Assembly: GCA_937900485.1 (NCBI GenBank)
Contig: CALCEL010000112.1
Location: 1 to 35,142 of the forward strand
Length of the DNA stretch: 35,142 nucleotides
DNA from: an uncultured Prevotellaceae bacterium
GTDB lineage: Bacteria > Bacteroidota > Bacteroidia > Bacteroidales > Bacteroidaceae
Direction: 5' to 3'
The first letter of the stretch is position 1. The number at the start of each line of letters is the position of its first letter. Below the pieces are notes generated by a model that was not told the DNA's origin, ran no database searches, and worked only from the letters and a program-made list of their open reading frames with translations. Below, one piece after another: positions 35,089 to 35,142 of the stretch. The translations under genes were made by a program, and so were the position numbers.

Positions 35089-35142
35089 AGCTGTTACCGA
35101 GACTTGAACTCGGGACCTCTTCCTTACCAAGGAAGTGCTCTA
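35089..35142 (-). tRNA. tRNA-Thr (GGT), 5' part outside window
   Basis: The minus strand shows an anticodon stem CTTCC/GGAAG around loop TTGGTAA (anticodon GGT, reading ACC), a T arm CCGAG-TTCAAGT-CTCGG, and the acceptor 3' strand TAACAGC followed by discriminator T. The first part of the molecule, including the acceptor 5' strand and most of the D arm, is beyond the window. No CCA is encoded. Confidence 0.93.

Overview
The window comes from a member of the Bacteroidales, most like the Prevotella group. The evidence is TonB-dependent receptors, Bacteroidetes-type promoters (TTTG, about 19-20 bp, TAnnTTTG), few Shine-Dalgarno sites, A-rich leaders, DUF1460 and DUF4876-type proteins, and RNA polymerase and ribosomal protein sequences of Bacteroidetes type. 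No complete mobile element, phage or CRISPR array is present.

Layout, left to right. (1) 1-3309, minus strand: the 5' part of an initiator tRNA-Met with a clear promoter, an ABC-F ATPase and a DUF1460 lipoprotein. (2) 3310-4107: noncoding, with an unidentified open-frame remnant and copy 1 of a structured repeat of about 300 bp. (3) 4108-12861, plus strand: a five-gene envelope operon made of a TonB-dependent receptor, a small lipoprotein, a DUF6850-like outer-membrane barrel, a DUF4876-like lipoprotein and a secreted M16 zinc peptidase. No function is established for it, and it is the best candidate here for an undescribed system. (4) 12916-16869, minus strand: a thiamine salvage operon under a TPP riboswitch (TonB receptor, PnuT, thiamine pyrophosphokinase), ending at a shared bidirectional terminator. 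(5) 16930-18354, plus: a sodium:alanine/glycine symporter. (6) 18355-19296: a gene graveyard holding a glycoside-hydrolase tail, a transposase fragment, repeat copy 2 and a strong terminator. (7) 19297-22101, minus: a YihY/BrkB-like membrane protein and a Ste24-like M48 peptidase. (8) 22256-35142, minus: the transcription and translation core, tRNA-Thr, tuf, tRNA-Trp, secE, nusG, rplK, rplA, rplJ, rplL, rpoB, rpoC, with a hairpin attenuator between rplL and rpoB and a terminator after rpoC.

How the parts work together. The thiamine operon imports thiamine across the outer membrane (receptor), across the inner membrane (PnuT), and traps it as TPP (kinase); TPP then represses the operon. The five-gene locus looks like a surface acquisition or processing module: the receptor needs TonB, the two lipoproteins share a domain, and a periplasmic or surface peptidase closes the operon. 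The right end is the housekeeping cluster shared in order with many bacteria.

The most unusual noncoding signal is the pair of repeats at 3598-3900 and 18906-19213. They have diverged, but they keep a fixed arrangement of three AGGTTAGG-type boxes and a small hairpin with a compensatory base-pair change.
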